The position numbers and the translations under genes are program-made. 6,951 nt of DNA from Bauldia sp. (lineage in GTDB: Bacteria > Pseudomonadota > Alphaproteobacteria > Rhizobiales > Kaistiaceae): assembly GCA_020442095.1 (NCBI GenBank), contig JAGRKY010000054.1, positions 1 through 6,951 of the forward strand, written 5' to 3'. Shown here piece by piece: positions 6,711-6,951 of the stretch; the stretch's first letter is position 1; each line of letters starts with the position of its first letter. Under the pieces are notes generated by a model that saw only the letters and a list, made by a program, of their open reading frames with translations, ran no database searches and was not told where the DNA came from.

Positions 6711-6951
6711 CCCTTACCCTGCTTGTGACCTGTGGCCACCTGATCCGCCACTTCCACGAATTCGCCGCCGAACTCGACGCCCATGGCATCACCGTCCACA
6801 TCCCGCCGGTCGAGGGTCAGCAGCTCGATTCCGCCGGGATGCTGGCAGCGATCCCCAACCAGCGCCTGGTCATCGCCGGCGACGACGTGATCGACCGGCC
6901 GGTGCTCGAAGCCGGCAAGGCGACCGGCCTCGAGGCGATCATCAAATGGGG
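6707..6951 (+). CDS. D-isomer 2-hydroxyacid dehydrogenase, phosphoglycerate-dehydrogenase-like (C-terminus beyond the window)
   Basis: Only the first 81 residues are present, beginning MTLTLLVTCGHLIRHF. The pattern is the N-terminal substrate-binding domain of the SerA/2-hydroxyacid dehydrogenase family: a short beta strand, helix FHEFAAELDAHGITVHIPP, a strand RLVIAGDDVIDRPVLEAG (53-70), then the family motif ATGLEAIIKWG (72-82), which in complete members continues as GVG-DNID. The NAD-binding domain and catalytic Arg, Glu and His lie past the edge. The ATG overlaps the preceding stop (ATGA). In this operon it may oxidise or reduce a hydroxy acid feeding the cytidylyltransferase substrate or a glycerate-type substituent, rather than serve general serine synthesis; that is inference from context. 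Confidence 0.8.
   Translation, partial: MTLTLLVTCGHLIRHFHEFAAELDAHGITVHIPPVEGQQLDSAGMLAAIPNQRLVIAGDDVIDRPVLEAGKATGLEAIIKW

Overview
The window is GC-rich, with GC-ending codons, and looks like chromosomal DNA of an alphaproteobacterium. That assignment is inferred from base composition, protein style and gene types; there is no rRNA or other taxonomic marker. I see no insertion sequence, CRISPR array, tRNA or phage gene.

Left part (1-4556) is a solute uptake and catabolism module. On the minus strand an ABC-importer ATPase of the spermidine/putrescine-iron type (2009-864) is followed 25 nt later by a periplasmic solute-binding protein (838 to beyond the left edge); permease genes probably lie further left. 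Divergent from them is an FCD-type GntR regulator (2198-2944). The 188-nt divergent region carries a well-matched sigma-54 promoter for the transporter and an AT-rich inverted repeat that could be the regulator's operator. Convergent with the regulator lies a minus-strand creatinase/M24 'pita-bread' fold protein (4364-2982) that has lost nearly all M24 metal ligands but keeps a His matching the creatinase catalytic His. The likely picture is import of a small nitrogenous compound, its intracellular hydrolysis, and substrate-responsive repression combined with nitrogen (sigma-54) control. The substrate cannot be read from sequence.

Middle (4365-4971) is about 600 bp without a convincing gene. 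It holds a candidate sigma-70 promoter for the M24-like gene, two related palindromes and a strong hairpin upstream of the next operon.

Right part (4972-6951) is a tightly coupled plus-strand operon: a family 2 glycosyltransferase, a CMP-sugar-synthetase-like cytidylyltransferase and the start of a 2-hydroxyacid dehydrogenase. Both junctions are 4-nt ATGA overlaps. This is most simply part of a surface-glycan or glycoconjugate pathway and looks functionally unrelated to the left module.

The most notable points are the metal-ligand-less creatinase-like enzyme, and the sigma-54 promoter whose predicted transcript starts at the ATPase's ATG, which questions that start codon.
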